From Cavenderia fasciculata (lineage: Eukaryota > Evosea > Eumycetozoa > Acytosteliales > Cavenderiaceae): DNA of 64,000 bases. A program made the position numbers and the translations under genes. The stretch is taken from NCBI RefSeq assembly GCF_000203815.1, contig NW_004457736.1, positions 558,001-622,000 on the forward strand. The letters are read 5' to 3'. The first letter of the stretch is position 1; each line of letters begins with the position of its first letter. Below the pieces are notes generated by a model. That model was not told the origin of the DNA. It was given only the letters and a program-made list of their open reading frames with translations, and made no database searches. Positions 1 through 11,850 of the stretch are shown here, in pieces.

Positions 1-961
1 TCATTTTGTCAGTATGTATAAAATAGAAATAGAAAGATAGATAGATAGATAGATAGAAAGATAGATAGTTGAAATTATCATATGACTAAATTAATTTGTT
101 TCTTTTATTTTATCTTTTTAGGGAAGTATTATTTACAGATTCATTTACAAGTTATATTAATGAAAATTTTGTTATTTGGGCATGTGATGTAAATCAATGC
201 AATGGATTAAAGATTGCCAATTCATTAGAGGCAACGACCTATCCCTACATTGCAATGTTGTGTTGCAACAATGTGGAAGGTATTTCAAATGGATCGAGTG
301 TGATGAGATTAGAGGCACTCCAAGGAGCAACCATCACTGCCGACAATATTGTATCACTATTGACAAATGCAGCATCTGCCTATGAACCATCATTGGTAAC
401 ATGCAGAATCGATCATGAAGAACGTGAAGCCGACAGATTGATTAGAATGACACAAGACGAGGAATACAACGAATCATTGGCACGTGACCAAGAAAAAGCA
501 AGATTGGCTCAAGAAGCTGAAATGAGGAGACAAGAGGAAGAAGAGAGAGAAGCAAAGGAGCAAGAAGAGAGACTCGAGGCAGAGGCAGCCCTACAGAATA
601 AAAAGGACTTGCTCAGAGAAAGATTCCTTGTCGAACCAAAGACTGGCGCCATCACACGTCTGGCAATTAGATTGGTCGATGGTTCTAGGGTACAAAGAAA
701 CTTTTTAGAAACTGATACCATTCAAACTGTTTTGGATTTTGTTGATTCTAGAATTGAAGAACCAATTGAAACTTATGTTTTAAATACAAATTATCCAAAG
801 TAAATATATATATATATATAATAACAAAACAAAATATATATATATTCTAAATTAATTAATTTTCCCTTTCTTTTTGTAGGAGTAAATTAACAAATCCCCA
901 AAACACTTTACAAGAATTGAAATTGGTTCCAGATGGTTCTTTATTTATTAGTGAAAAATAG
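1..961 (+). CDS. FAF2/UBXD8-like UAS + UBX domain protein (5' partial)
   Basis: Last exons of a gene entering from the left edge. Bases 1-11 are the end of one exon, followed by a GTATGT donor; the next exon runs from about 122 to 798 and the last from about 880 to 961. Joined across the first splice the protein reads SFCQEVLFTDSFTSYINENF, matching the UAS (thioredoxin-like) domain of FAF2/UBXD8, including the segment FVIWACDV. A charged Glu/Arg/Gln coiled coil follows, then a C-terminal UBX domain (RLAIRLVDGSRVQRNF) ending in LFISEK. Members of this family recruit Cdc48/p97 through the UBX domain and act in ER-associated degradation and lipid-droplet turnover. The N-terminal UBA and membrane hairpin, if present, lie outside the window. 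The family is clear; FAF2 rather than FAF1 is an inference from the UAS-coil-UBX spacing. Confidence 0.88.
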
Positions 962-2106
962 AATAGGATAAATATAATATAATATAATATTATAATATAA
1001 TATTATAATATAATATATTATAAACAAATTATAATTATAATTGTTGTTGTTTTAATAGATCAAAAAAAAAAGAAATTCATGAAAATAAAAAGGTAATAAT
1101 AAATTAAAATTAAAATAATAATATTATTATTATTTCATAATTCGTAGTAGCTAGCTGCAAGATCTCACCAATCTTTGCTTCTGTTGGTTTTGAAAAAAAC
1201 ACGAAAAAAAATAAAATAAAAAAGAAAATTCTTCTTGTCCCATTTCCCTCCTCCCAAAACAGCTGATCGGAATTGTTGTTGCCCTCATTAAACACTCTTC
1301 GTCTCAACACAACACATAATTATTAGTTAATTTTAATAGAGAGTTAATTTTAATAAGAACACATCAAAGTAATAAATAAATAAATAATAAATAATAAATA
1401 TAAGTGAGTATCAAGATAATGTGACACTATAGATAAATCGATCAGGTCACGGCATGTGACATATCTATCTATCTATCTATCCCCTACAATATATATACAT
1501 ACAATTTCAAAAGCGATACACCATACATCATGTATACTCTATTTGGATTGTGTAGTTCCTCAAGTCAAACTTTCATACATACAATCAATCGATTAGCATT
1601 TGCAGTTAATTTTAATTATACAAACAAAACAAGAAGCAAAGAAAACAGTGGTGGAATGTTCACCCCTATTTTTTGCGATTGCTAGTGCACTGTCTGTTAG
1701 ACCATAATACACACAAAATACACACCACACACGCACAACTGGCTACAAAATCAATCAGAGGAGAGGTAGAAAGAAGAATCTTTCTTGCTGTCACTACTAC
1801 ACTATAAATCGTTATTATCTTTCCAACAACTACCATTATTATTATTATTATTTTAATAGAAAATCACAACCTTTCCAACAACTCTTTATATAAATATATT
1901 TCTATTTCTATTTCTATTTCTATTTATTTTGTTTGTTTAATAGTTCCAATTATTATTCTTTAAATCCAAATATCTAGATAGATTAGATAGATAGAGAGAT
2001 AGATAGATATTTAAAGTCAATCAAACCAATCATATTAATCATTTATTTATTAAACAGTTTTAAAAAGTTTAAAAGAGATAATCAACAATCAATAATAATT
2101 TAAAAA
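962..2106. other. intergenic region, AT-rich, with simple repeats
   Basis: No convincing gene. It holds TAATATTATAATA-type AT repeats just after the UBX gene, a TATC tetranucleotide tract near 1460-1482, TTTCTA repeats near 1895-1925 and GATA repeats near 1977-2010. The last 150 bases are probably the promoter and 5' UTR of the gene starting at 2107. A minus-strand open frame at 1110-1310 has composition expected of A/T runs and is not called. Confidence 0.6.
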
Positions 2107-2827
2107 ATGGCATTTGATTCAAACGAAAACAATAACAATAATAACAATAATAATAATAATAATAATGTTCAACAACAACAACAACAACCACAACAACCAC
2201 AACAATCAAATGAATCCATGTCCTATCAAAACCAAGGATATCAAGTAGCACCACAAACCTACCAATACCTTTCATTGGGACCAAACCAATACCCAACCTA
2301 CACCATCAATGGTCAACAATATGTAGCTGTCCAACACCCAGGATACTATGTTCAACCAACTGCAACCACTCCCATCATTGCTCAAAGCACCTCATGTAAA
2401 AAGAGACCATACTTTAATGCCGAAGACACCGTCGGTGCCCTCATCGTATTGGTCTGTGGTTTCTTCCTTCCATGTGTTTGGCTCGCCGGTATTTTGTAAG
2501 TCACAAATATATAATTATATATATAATATACTTAGTCATGTGTTTAACTAATTCTTCTTTTTATATTTATTTAGCTTCTTCCGTTCCAAAAACTCAGCAG
2601 CACGTGCAATTGGAATTGTTTCAACTACATTGTTCTTGGTACTTGCTATTCTCGTTACTTCAATGCTCATCTATATTGTTCTTTTACCAGCCAACTATTC
2701 CGATTCATCGGCATCTTCATCTGATTCCTCATCCTATTCAGGTTCATCCTATTCATCGGATTCATCATCCTATGGCACCTCTGGATCTGGTTCAGGTTCA
2801 TCATGGGCATCTTCATCTTATTGGTAA
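2107..2827 (+). CDS. small two-TM membrane protein with Asn/Gln-rich N-terminus
   Basis: Two exons: 2107-2495 and 2575-2827, joined across a GTAAGT...TTTAG intron of 79 bases. The start follows AAAAAATGG, a typical dictyostelid context. The protein is about 213 residues. The N-terminus is an Asn then Gln run, followed by a Tyr/Gln/Pro-rich segment (about residues 40-95). Two hydrophobic stretches come next: TVGALIVLVCGFFLPCVWLA and, after the basic linker FRSKNSAARAIG, a second containing LFLVLAILVTSMLIYIVLL. The tail is Ser/Gly/Tyr-rich and ends in YW. I do not recognise a named family. The layout is a hairpin-like membrane anchor with a low-complexity N-terminal domain; orientation in the membrane cannot be told. 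The splice junction restores one reading frame and both exons have coding composition, so the gene is likely real. Confidence 0.75.
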
Positions 2828-3273
2828 ATAATAATAATAATAATAATTATTATTATTACAATAACTACAAAATAGCGACGTTTTATATTACATTACATTC
2901 CTTTACCTTCTATCCTTCTATCCTCCCCTCCATCCTCCTCTCTACTTCCAATCCATTTGTTTAAATCCATCGTATATAGATATTTTATTTCCAACAATAC
3001 ACACACATCACCCTTTTGCTTTAATTAACTACGCCAAATAATAATAATATCATAGTTAATGCTCCCCACCTCCCCTTCCCTCCTTTCCTTTGCTTTCTTT
3101 CATCATTTTTAATCATCAAAGTAATACCAATACCAAGATAATATAATAATAATCAACAAGAAATAATAAATTGTATATTTCCATTTTTTTAAAAAAAATA
3201 ATCAAGGAGGACCGGATCATGACACGACAGTATATGATATCATCTCCAGTTCCATGTCTGACAATATTCATTG

Positions 3274-3456
3274 ATGAATGGTGGTGATAAAGTTACCAAA
3301 CAACTAACTAAACTATCGAGTCGCTTTGTTGAAACTTTATTGATTGTCAAGAATGTCAATACCAAATTGGATGAATTGTTATGGACCAAAAACTTGAGAA
3401 ATAGAGAAATAGAGTTAATGCATATGATCGTGGTTATAAAGATTAGATTAGGGTAG
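3274..3456 (+). other. short open frame, possible gene remnant
   Basis: A 60-codon ATG frame with reasonable amino-acid mix (KQLTKLSSRFVETLLIVKNV, then a LDELLWTKNLRNREIEL stretch). An in-frame stop lies five codons upstream of the ATG, and the 3' end overlaps the end of the minus-strand mini-gene at 3443-3589 by 14 bases. It predicts one amphipathic helix and has no recognised homologue. It could be a decayed exon or a very short gene; low confidence. Confidence 0.25.
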
Positions 3457-3589
3457 TATATGTACTCGTGTCTTTTGGGGGTACTCCTACAGGACCTGAT
3501 GGTGGCGATGGTAGTTGAACTGGACCTCCACCAGGTGTTGGTTTTTTACCATGGGCTCCATCGGTTTTGTCAAATTTGAAAATTCCCAT
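3443..3589 (-). CDS. Gly/Pro-rich 48-residue mini-protein A
   Basis: Intronless minus-strand frame of 147 bases including the stop. The protein starts MGIFKFDKTDGAHGKKPTPG, continues with a Gly/Pro/Val-rich middle (GPVQLPSPPSGPVGVPP) and ends STYTTLI. It is one of three neighbouring minus-strand mini-genes (with 4064-4373 and 4695-5039). All three are predicted at exactly 48 residues and share a short start, a KFD/Lys-Lys-Pro segment and a Gly-rich core. There is no signal peptide or membrane segment. The function is unknown and I do not recognise the family. Dictyostelids do have other families of tiny Gly/Ser-rich developmental proteins such as hssA, but the N-terminus here is different. 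The ORF is short, so support comes mainly from its two neighbours. Confidence 0.5.
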   Translation of the reverse strand: MGIFKFDKTDGAHGKKPTPGGGPVQLPSPPSGPVGVPPKDTSTYTTLI

Positions 3590-4063
3590 TATCTTGTTGT
3601 TTCTCTAGAGAATGATGTTTAAACTTATAATAATAATAATAATGTTAAATGATGTTATAATGCTACAAATAATGATACAAATAATGAAAGAATTTAAAGA
3701 AACACATCATCGTCAAAGATGCAAAGGTTGAAAAGATATTTTTGTTCATGGAATGGTTCAGATTTTTTTGCCTCTTACATCACTCCGCTTCAAACGTGAA
3801 ACGATCCCAAAATCTTCGGAATATTCAATTCAATATGAAAGAAATCCCCTCTTGGACAAGGATTAAATAATTATAACCATTAACAAATAAAAAAATTAGA
3901 AGGTAGGTGGCGCACTCGACTCGACTTTCCTCGAGTAGACTAGTTCCGTTAAGGTGATGTGAATTGAATTCTAAAAGTATCAACTTGATCAATAAAATAT
4001 ATACTTTTTTTAATTTATATAAAGATTGATTGAATTCAATTAATTAATATTGAGGGATATCTA

Positions 4064-4373
4064 TCCTAAATGGTAAAGACTATGAATGAAAAAAAAAAAA
4101 ATAGATATCAACAAATAATTCTATAATTCTATAATCTACTATCATAAATATAAATGATTAACTTAAACTTACAACCATCTTTAGAAGGTCCCTTTGGAGG
4201 GGGAGGGGGAGTAGGTCCTCCTCCAGTACTTCCTCCAGAAGGGGAGTCCGATGATGATTTACCTCCTATTCCAGGTTTGCCTTTGCCTCCCCAGTTATGT
4301 TTTGGCTAAAAAGACATTAATGTTAGAACTAACTATCTATTCATTGATTGACTAGACTTACATTTTGGAACAT
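4064..4373 (-). CDS. Gly/Pro-rich 48-residue mini-protein B (three exons)
   Basis: Predicted exons on the minus strand: 4362-4373 (ATG plus three codons, GTAAGT donor), 4173-4305, and 4064-4065, where the last two bases complete a TGA. Introns are 56 and 107 bases and have GT...AG ends. The product begins MFQNPKHNWGGKGKPGIGGK, has a Ser/Asp patch, then GGGPTPPPPPKGPSKDG. The spliced length is 147 bases, the same as mini-genes A and C, although each model was built independently from splice signals. The terminal micro-exon is the weak point. If the second intron is not removed, the frame runs on for 15 residues before a stop. Function unknown. Confidence 0.5.
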
Positions 4374-4694
4374 GTTTTTATTATTTATAACTACTCTACA
4401 CTTTTAATGATACAATGAAAAGGCGTGGGTGGGCAACAGCCTCACTTAAATTCGATGTTTCCATTGCACAATTTATAATAATAAAAAAAATAAAGATAAA
4501 GAAGGGTAGATATTTTGTCAAGGTGAGAAACTTTGGAAATATCAGTGGTCGTCAATCGGAATTCGAATTTCGTACGTATATCTCGAGGTAATAAAGTCTG
4601 AGCCTGACAACCCACATTAAGAGTGGGCAAAGCATCACAATTTTTATTAAAATTGTTAATTAATTATTCCTCTATCCATCCATTCAATAAATGT

Positions 4695-5039
4695 TTATGG
4701 ACCAAAGTCTAGTTGGTTGACAAAAATAGGTGTGTTTTAGTTAGAATATACAACATTGGCTCTCTTTCATAAAAGTGCCATTAATCCGATTCATGAACTT
4801 ACTATTTGATTTAGAAAAAGGAGGAGCCCCATTGTCAGGTTGACCACCATTAGCACCAGCGCCACCTCCTCCTCCTACCTTTGGTTTTTTTCCACCTCTT
4901 AATCCAAAACTCTTGTATTGTATTGTTACAGTAGGAGAGAGAGAGAGAGAGAATATATAAGTATCAGGACAGTTAAGCGTTAATTAAACATTATTATAAA
5001 AAATATAATCTTACATTCTCACCATCAAATTTCAACATG
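4695..5039 (-). CDS. Gly/Pro-rich 48-residue mini-protein C (three exons)
   Basis: Predicted minus-strand exons: 5016-5039 (MLKFDGEN, then a GTAAGA donor), 4803-4911 and 4695-4708 (ending NFGP then TAA). Introns are 104 and 94 bases with GT...AG ends and AT-rich interiors. The middle exon encodes SFGLRGGKKPKVGGGGGAG, then an Asn/Gln/Pro-rich stretch. The total is 147 coding bases. The N-terminal KFD and the Lys-Lys-Pro then Gly-run order match mini-gene A. Upstream of both B and C on the coding strand there is a similar AT-rich segment containing TTAAAAGT(GT)AGAGTA, possibly a shared promoter element. Function unknown; no domain recognised. Confidence 0.55.
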
Positions 5040-6539
5040 TTGTATGCTCTAATCTATGTATTAAATGATTACTCTACTTTTAACTATCTCTTTTCTTTGA
5101 TATGTTGTTTAAATGAACTATCAAATGAGGAGGTCAATGGCCTAAATCTAATGAGGTCAATTTAATTTTTCACAAGATCTTTTTAAAAATCGGATGTATT
5201 CATGATTTGTCAACAACACCAGTTCTAAACAATTTGATCGAGTTTAAACTTGCATTTGGTGCCATCCAAGTACTCAACCATTTCACATTTAGAGTGCTTT
5301 GGGAATCACCCAAAGACCCAAGTGAAACAACTCCATATATCCCAAATTTACTTCGACTAGTCCGGTGGACACAACTCTTTTGTCTGTGGAGATCAAATAT
5401 CACGTTTACCAATCCACTTTGGTGTCCCAACTCTTATACGGCCATCTGCATTTAACTATTTATTCTGCTTAAAAGTAAATAAATCAATCTTTGATTTCCA
5501 ACACCCCCTCAACTACCACCAAACAAACACACTTGGATTTTTGGTCTTCCCAATCTCTCTCTTTTTTTGTTTTTTTTTGACCTGACTGAAATTACCTTTT
5601 TATTGTTGTAGAGTGTTGTATTACTTTACTTTGCATTACTACTACTTTACTTTACTTTACATTTAAATTCATCAATCAACATTTTTAAATTATTTAAATA
5701 AGATTTATAGGTTTAGTTTAAACAAACTATATTAGATTTATGAAAAAGTCATTCGATCACTATAGTATTACATATATCTCCTCCATCATCACCATCATCA
5801 GTGTAAAAGTTTGTCTTTGAAACCTCATCAATGCCCGCAAATTAAATTATTAGAATTAATTTTTATATATTATATTTTTGGTCAAACAAACATTCTATCT
5901 GCAACAACATCTTTTTTATTCATTCACTTCTTTTTATTATTCTTCTTCTTCTTTTATCCTTACACAAAGAGAACATATATACTTTTTTTTTAGAGATACA
6001 AAGGTGTTAAATAATTAATTAATACTATCCTTTCACACTCTCACTACACACTCTCTCTCTTTCACACAGTCTTGCTCTCTCTCTTTGTTTCTATTCTTTG
6101 TTCATCTTTAAAGAGACATTGTTGTTGTTGTATTTTTATATTATCATTTGTACATACTCACACATAAACCCTTTTGCAGCAATCCTTATAAACAATTTAA
6201 TTGTTTAGTTAGTAGTTTTTCTTTTCTTTTTTGATATCTATCTATTTATTTATTTATTTATTTATTATTGTATGTTTATTGAAAAAAAGATTATATATAT
6301 TATTATCATCATCGGTTTAATCAATCAATCAATTAATAAATAATCATTATTATTATTATTATTATTATCTCTTTTTACAGTAGGTCATAATAATAAAACT
6401 GAACTGAAAGCAGAGAGGAGGAGAAGTATACAATAAATATATACTTGATCAACCCACCCAAACAACCGACCGACTGACTACAAAAGGTCTAGGCTTGTAG
6501 TCTTTCACCTGCAAGGACAGCACAATAAAGTAAAAAGTC
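5040..6539. other. intergenic region upstream of the acidic/Asn-rich gene
   Basis: No convincing gene. Overlapping open frames exist on both strands at 5200-5455, where base composition is less AT-biased. This patch could be a remnant of a coding exon, but I recognise nothing in either frame. From about 5990 to 6540 the sequence has CTCTCTCT tracts, ATTT/TTAT repeats and an ATT run (about 6345-6367), as expected for promoter and 5' UTR of the gene at 6540. Confidence 0.5.
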
Positions 6540-8057
6540 ATGGGGAGCAGATCACTCGTCAAGCATCAGTCGTCCTACATATTACCATCCTTTTCTTCTT
6601 CTTCTTCTTCACAAATGAGGGATGAATACATCGGTGATAGTGATGACCTAGAAGTAGAAGAAGAAGAAGAAATCAATGAGGATGATTTAGATGTGGGATT
6701 CCCATCTTCTATGTATTCCTCCCCAAATGTGACCCATCGCATACATCGTCACATACACCATCCACACAAAAAGATATTCCTATTTTCTCACAACGATGAT
6801 GATGACAACGACAACCATGATGACGATGATGAAATTGATCAACTAGCCAGTGTTGATTCTTCATCCTCTAATGAACGAGAAGATCAAGATGAACTACTAT
6901 TCAGTGATGATGATGATGATGATGATGACACTTTTATACCTGATGGTATCGGGTTCCACCATTCAAGTGATTCTTTGTCGTCATTGTCAAGTAGCCACAA
7001 TAGTAGTAGTAGTAGCAATTGCTCAGAGCCAGGCTCAAAGTGTACGACCCCAACCATCAAATTCAAAATCACACATAAACAACAAGAAGAACAGGAAAAA
7101 GAAAAGTCATCAATGGGAACTAAACCAATATTGAAAAGAGGTAGAGAAGACTACAACTACAACACTAGTGGTGGTGGTAATGAATCATTTGAGGAGAGGG
7201 GCCGTGTAAATAATAATACAAATCAATCAAAGGCATTGAAGAATTCGCAATCAATAACCACCCGAAAGATTAAAAGATTAAAAATGTTTCAATCAACCGG
7301 CGCCAACTCTATTGATGAGGATACAGCTGCAGCAGCTGCTAGCAATACCAATCATAGCTATGAACATATATTAATGGATGACAAACATATTCAAGAGGCA
7401 ATCAACCATTTCAAGCAAGTTTCTCAACTTGAAATTGAAAAGATGTGTTTTAATGATGGTTTGGATTTGAGATCTGCTATTGATAAATTGGTACATAAAA
7501 TACAAGAATCAAATATCAATCAAAAATCTCAAACCACATCAACGACATCAACTACTATATCTCAAACTACTTCTACAACTTCAACTATAAATAATAATAA
7601 TAATAATAATCAACAAAATAATAATAATAGTAATAATAATCAAAATAATAATATTAAAATTAATAATAATTTCACTTCAACAATTAATCAAGATAAGGAT
7701 TATTTAATCAACATTGGCAAATACTCTGAAGACGATGCAAAAAGAATATTGGTACTAAAAAAAGAGTTGGTTAATCTTAGAAAGAGTGGGCATAATCATA
7801 TATCAGCAATCACTGTCCTCTCAAATCGTTTAGCTAGTAATAATCAACAACAAATAACACAACAACAGAAACAACAGAAACAACAACGACTACAACTACA
7901 CCATTCTCAAAATGAATCAACGATTTTATCACCCACAAACAAAAAAAGACTATTTGATGACGATGATGATCAAGATGACAATGATTGTACAATTAATATA
8001 TCAGATAATTATAATAGTCGTTCTTCTTTTAGATATAAAAAGAGATTAAAGCAACCA

Positions 8058-8106
<49 letters not shown>

Positions 8107-8423
8107 TAGATGAAAATAATATGTCATTTGCATTCAATTATTCACATATTCCATCGTCATCATCCGACAACAACAACAACAACTTGTATAAACACAATCA
8201 ATCATATAAAACTGTACATTTTGCAAATATACTGGAAAACCATGGACAAGAAAAACAACAAGATCAAGATGAAGAAGAAGAAGAACAGGAACAAGAAAGA
8301 TCAGATGATTTTGAGGATTGGGTAGATGACAATTTTGTATCATCAACAGACCAAAAGTTACCTCGTTCATACCATTTAAACAATCCTTGTAGATCTTCAA
8401 CATGGAGAATAAATAATGAATAA
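6540..8423 (+). CDS. low-complexity acidic, Asn-rich protein of unknown function
   Basis: A single-exon 627-residue protein. The first half is dominated by Ser, Glu/Asp and His runs (about residues 1-170); Asn and Gln runs fill about residues 345-380, 440-465 and 505-525. Two islands have ordinary composition. One, at about residues 276-325, is helical (HIQEAINHFKQVSQLEIEKM then LDLRSAIDKLVHKIQES). The other, at about residues 387-435, contains KYSEDDAKRILVLKKELVNL. The C-terminus is acidic and ends with FEDWVDDNF and a short basic tail. No signal peptide or membrane segment is visible. Basic clusters such as RKIKRLK suggest a nuclear location, but that is inference. I do not recognise the family. 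The start is the first ATG in the frame. Confidence 0.75.
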
Positions 8424-8640
8424 ATAACAATGACAATAATAATCATACACAAACCAACATCAAAGGACATTTTTAATTGGTCTTTCTTTCTTTCTCTCAC
8501 AATACTGGAATTCTTTCCTCCAAACATTGTAAATATAAAAATAAATTAATTAACTCTAAAAAACTTGGTAGATATTTTCAAAGAGATTGATAATGATGTG
8601 TTAACAATGTCATAATAATAATAATAATAATAGAGAGAGA

Positions 8641-11252
8641 ATGCAAGATAAAAGAAGTGATTCTTCTTCTATTCTTAGAGTATTTAAGAATAGATATTTA
8701 TTTAAACTTTTATTAACAAAGTATGTTCGTGATGATGTAGAATTCCTTGGTGCACTAGTACCAAGGGTAACAATCAACTCACTAGTCATTAGAGATGATA
8801 AACAACAGCAGCCAACAATAGAAACAGTATCATCGATCATTAGAGGAGTATATAATATTCCTAGAAGAAGATACCATCATTTATCAATCGATTTGCCATG
8901 GTTGATACATAACAAGCATTATGGTGTTTTAAAAGAGATTATACAATCATCATCATCATCTTTTTATCAAGTATTGATAACAATCAACTATCAACTATTG
9001 TCATGTTGTCTGCCAAAGTTGATGATTTGGATACATTTAAATTGCTTCTATCAACCTTTACACAATCATTTATTCAACACTTGCATTACTCCAACGACAA
9101 CTCCTTCTTTACCCAACTCAATACGAATCGCACCGTACATGAGTCATTATCGGCATACCTTGAATACATTGATTGGTATATTCAATCACTTATCGCCAGT
9201 CATGCCAATGTTGATATATGGATTGCATTGACTGATTGTATCAGTACCCATTGTACAGTAAATGTAATCAAACAAAATCGAGGAGGAGGAGGAGGAGGAG
9301 GAGGTATATTCAACTGGGTAACCTCATCCATTCTCAATTACTTGATGGGAAATAATAACAATGATAATAATAATAATAATAATAATAATGATAATACTAC
9401 CTCATCCTCTACACCTACATCTATACCACCAGAAAAACAATCAATTATAGAGTATGTATGGGTGAACCATTCATACAATTTGGTAGATACAATTATTCGA
9501 ACATGTATACATTATGGAAGAATAGACCTACTCGATCATGTATTGGATAATGACATTGGAATGGAAAAGTTAAATCAATATTATATAAAGACCAAATTGG
9601 AATTAGAAAGTAATTCTTCTAGCACACTGTCTTGTTGGATGAATGATAGTCCTGAATACGAGCAACTTGAACACCACCATCATCATGACAACCAAAAAAT
9701 AATAAGAGAAACAATCATTCATTTATTTAACAAAATATCTAGTAATAGTAATAGTGATAATCAATCAACCAACCTATTCAACCTATTATTTACCACCACT
9801 GGTAGAAAGAGTTGTAAACAATGTATTACTAGTAATATTGATCTCTTCATCTCCCTCTGTAAAATGAATCCAACCATTGGTTTACAATATTATTTTCTTT
9901 ATTGTCCATTAAAAAATTGTATTAATCAAGATGAAAAAGAGGAATACCTCCAACAACAAGTCCAACTTCATTATCATGCATTATCAACTTTAATAGAATG
10001 CTACAACACAAATAATTATAATCAATATCCAAAATTAATAATAGATATTAAAACAATTCATTCAACTATTGGATCACTCTTTGACAAGAACAATCCTTCA
10101 TTCCTTCCTCCTCCTCCTCCTCATTTAGCAACAATATATTATTTATTTTTAATATTTGAATTCAATTATCAATATTTATTAAAATTGGAAATGGATAAAA
10201 GAGAAATCAATCATCATATGAATGGATCAAAACTAAAAGAAAAATCATATAAATTATTAATTAAGCATGCCAATCATCATTACAATAATGATACCAACCA
10301 TTTTAAAAATAATCATCAACAGTTTATAGATTATTTATTAAATCGATGTACGTTGGAAAATATTAGTAAATATGGTAATTTAAAATTGGTGCAAGCGTCA
10401 TGTAATGAACAATTAAAACAACAACAAAAATATAATGTTGTTAGTTTGGCCAACAAGGATTTAAAGGTATTGGAATATGTGGTGGACAAGTTGTCCATCA
10501 AACCATACAATCAAAAATTAACATTTAATACAATCAAGTTGATAGAAAGATTGGATAAAATGGTTGACAATGAAGAGTGGCGTCATCTAGAGATGGTGGT
10601 CAATAACTTTGACCGACCCTATGACATTAAATACACAACGTTGCAAAAGTTGATGAACAAGTGTCAATTTGGTATTGTAGATAAAATATATGATTCACAA
10701 CATAATATTAGATTTGTTGAACCTCTTTTAGCGATGACGGTAACGGTAACAAGTGTCAAGATGGCATCGTATTTTAACAATAGTATAATTGTGCCTGGTA
10801 AATTTATTGGTGACGAGCAAGATAAAAAGGATTTGGTCGGTTACTTTTTGGATGGTGATGAAACGTTTTTCTATGGAAATACCAGCGATCTTTTCCAACA
10901 AATGACAAAAAATGCTATTATGTATAACGATATTCCTATGATTAAATATCTTTATCAACTATCGGGAGCTAATGGTAAAAAGTTTCCACAGTTGAATCTG
11001 GATATCATTGTTAAACAATTGAATGTAGAATTATTACAATTGATCATTTCTTTGGATATGGATATACAAATCAATAGCAAAGAGGCATGTATCTTGATTG
11101 GTATGTTTGGTTCGAGTCAGTGGGTTCAAAAGATCTTGCTTGCACCATCTATAAAGGAACATCAACATTTTGTGTTATCATACATTAAAAAAGGTGCTCA
11201 TTTTAATTGTAACACATTTAATAAAAATGAGATATTACAGATTATTATTTAA
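8641..11252 (+). CDS. ankyrin-like dictyostelid family protein, apparent one-base frameshift
   Basis: Two overlapping frames together give a protein of about 870 residues. The first (from ATG 8641) has the family's N-terminal pattern (LRVFKNRYLFKLLLTKYVRD, then a segment on basal inputs and PWLIHNKHYGVLKEII). The second (coding to 11252) continues with AKVDDLDTFKLLLSTF and long helical, ankyrin-like pairs such as NISKYGNLKLVQASC and KDLKVLEYVVDKL. The frames meet near 8971-9000, where one missing base would explain the switch; no intron with correct phase fits there. Asn, Gly and His runs are inserted. Related genes in this window are 24825-26933 and 46910-48981. Function unknown; dictyostelid genomes hold many such paralogues. 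It is either a recent pseudogene or a sequence error in an intact gene. Confidence 0.7.
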
Positions 11253-11500
11253 TATTGATCAATATAGATAATAATAATAATAATAGTAATAATCTTATTA
11301 TTATTGGTCAACGACATTAAAATGAATAATAGAATTATTCTATTAATCTAGATTCAAATTATCAATTGATTTATTAAATTCCAAAACAAAAGCAAAGTGA
11401 GGTGTGTTGATGCACTTGGGTAGAGGTGCAACAAAAATAAAGAATTGATTGTTTTTATTTTCTTTTTTTTATACAATTACTAGTACTTTGGTTAGGATTA

Positions 11501-11850
11501 TTAGTTTTCGATAAAAGAGTAATTTGTGATCTCCAATCCATAATGGCACTTGTGACAAGTTGGACACCATGGAATACACTGTCCAATAGGCATTGGTCTT
11601 CTAGCTGGACACTCTAATAACTCTACAGCCATTTTACAGGTTTCAACATCACTAATTTAAAAAGAAAAATAGAAAAAAGTAAATTAGTTAGGGCCAACAA
11701 AGTATAGGATTATTATTAAATTTAATTTACTTACTTGATATTTGGAATAAATACTTTGACACCATCATCACATGTGAATGAACATTCTGGTGTAGCAGCA
11801 ACGAAAGCAATAATAATTGCGAGGATGATTGAAAGAAGGAATAATTTCAT
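11501..11850 (-). CDS. small secreted Cys-rich protein (88 residues, two exons)
   Basis: Reconstructed from two minus-strand exons, 11735-11850 and 11501-11651, joined over an 83-base GTAAGT...TTAG intron in correct phase. The protein opens with a clear signal peptide (MKLFLLSIILAIIIAFVAAT). The mature part is about 68 residues and carries eight cysteines: CSFTCDDG, a single Cys in ETCKMAVELL, LLECPARRP, and the dense cluster QCIPWCPTCHKCHYG. It ends YSFIEN. Paired cysteines suggest a disulfide-stabilised extracellular or vesicular peptide; the CxxCxxC spacing could also hold metal. I do not recognise the family. It lies between the ankyrin-like gene and the F-box/LRR gene and has its own promoter region to the right (about 11,851-12,150). 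Confidence 0.8.

Noticed and set aside
2069-2296. Minus-strand frame with long Val/Tyr runs
   Set aside because: It is the antisense of the Asn/Gln repeats of the real gene at 2107; such mirror frames are expected.
5200-5455. Overlapping plus- and minus-strand frames of 76-82 codons
   Set aside because: Composition hints at former coding DNA, but no motif, splice partner or family could be recognised in either frame.
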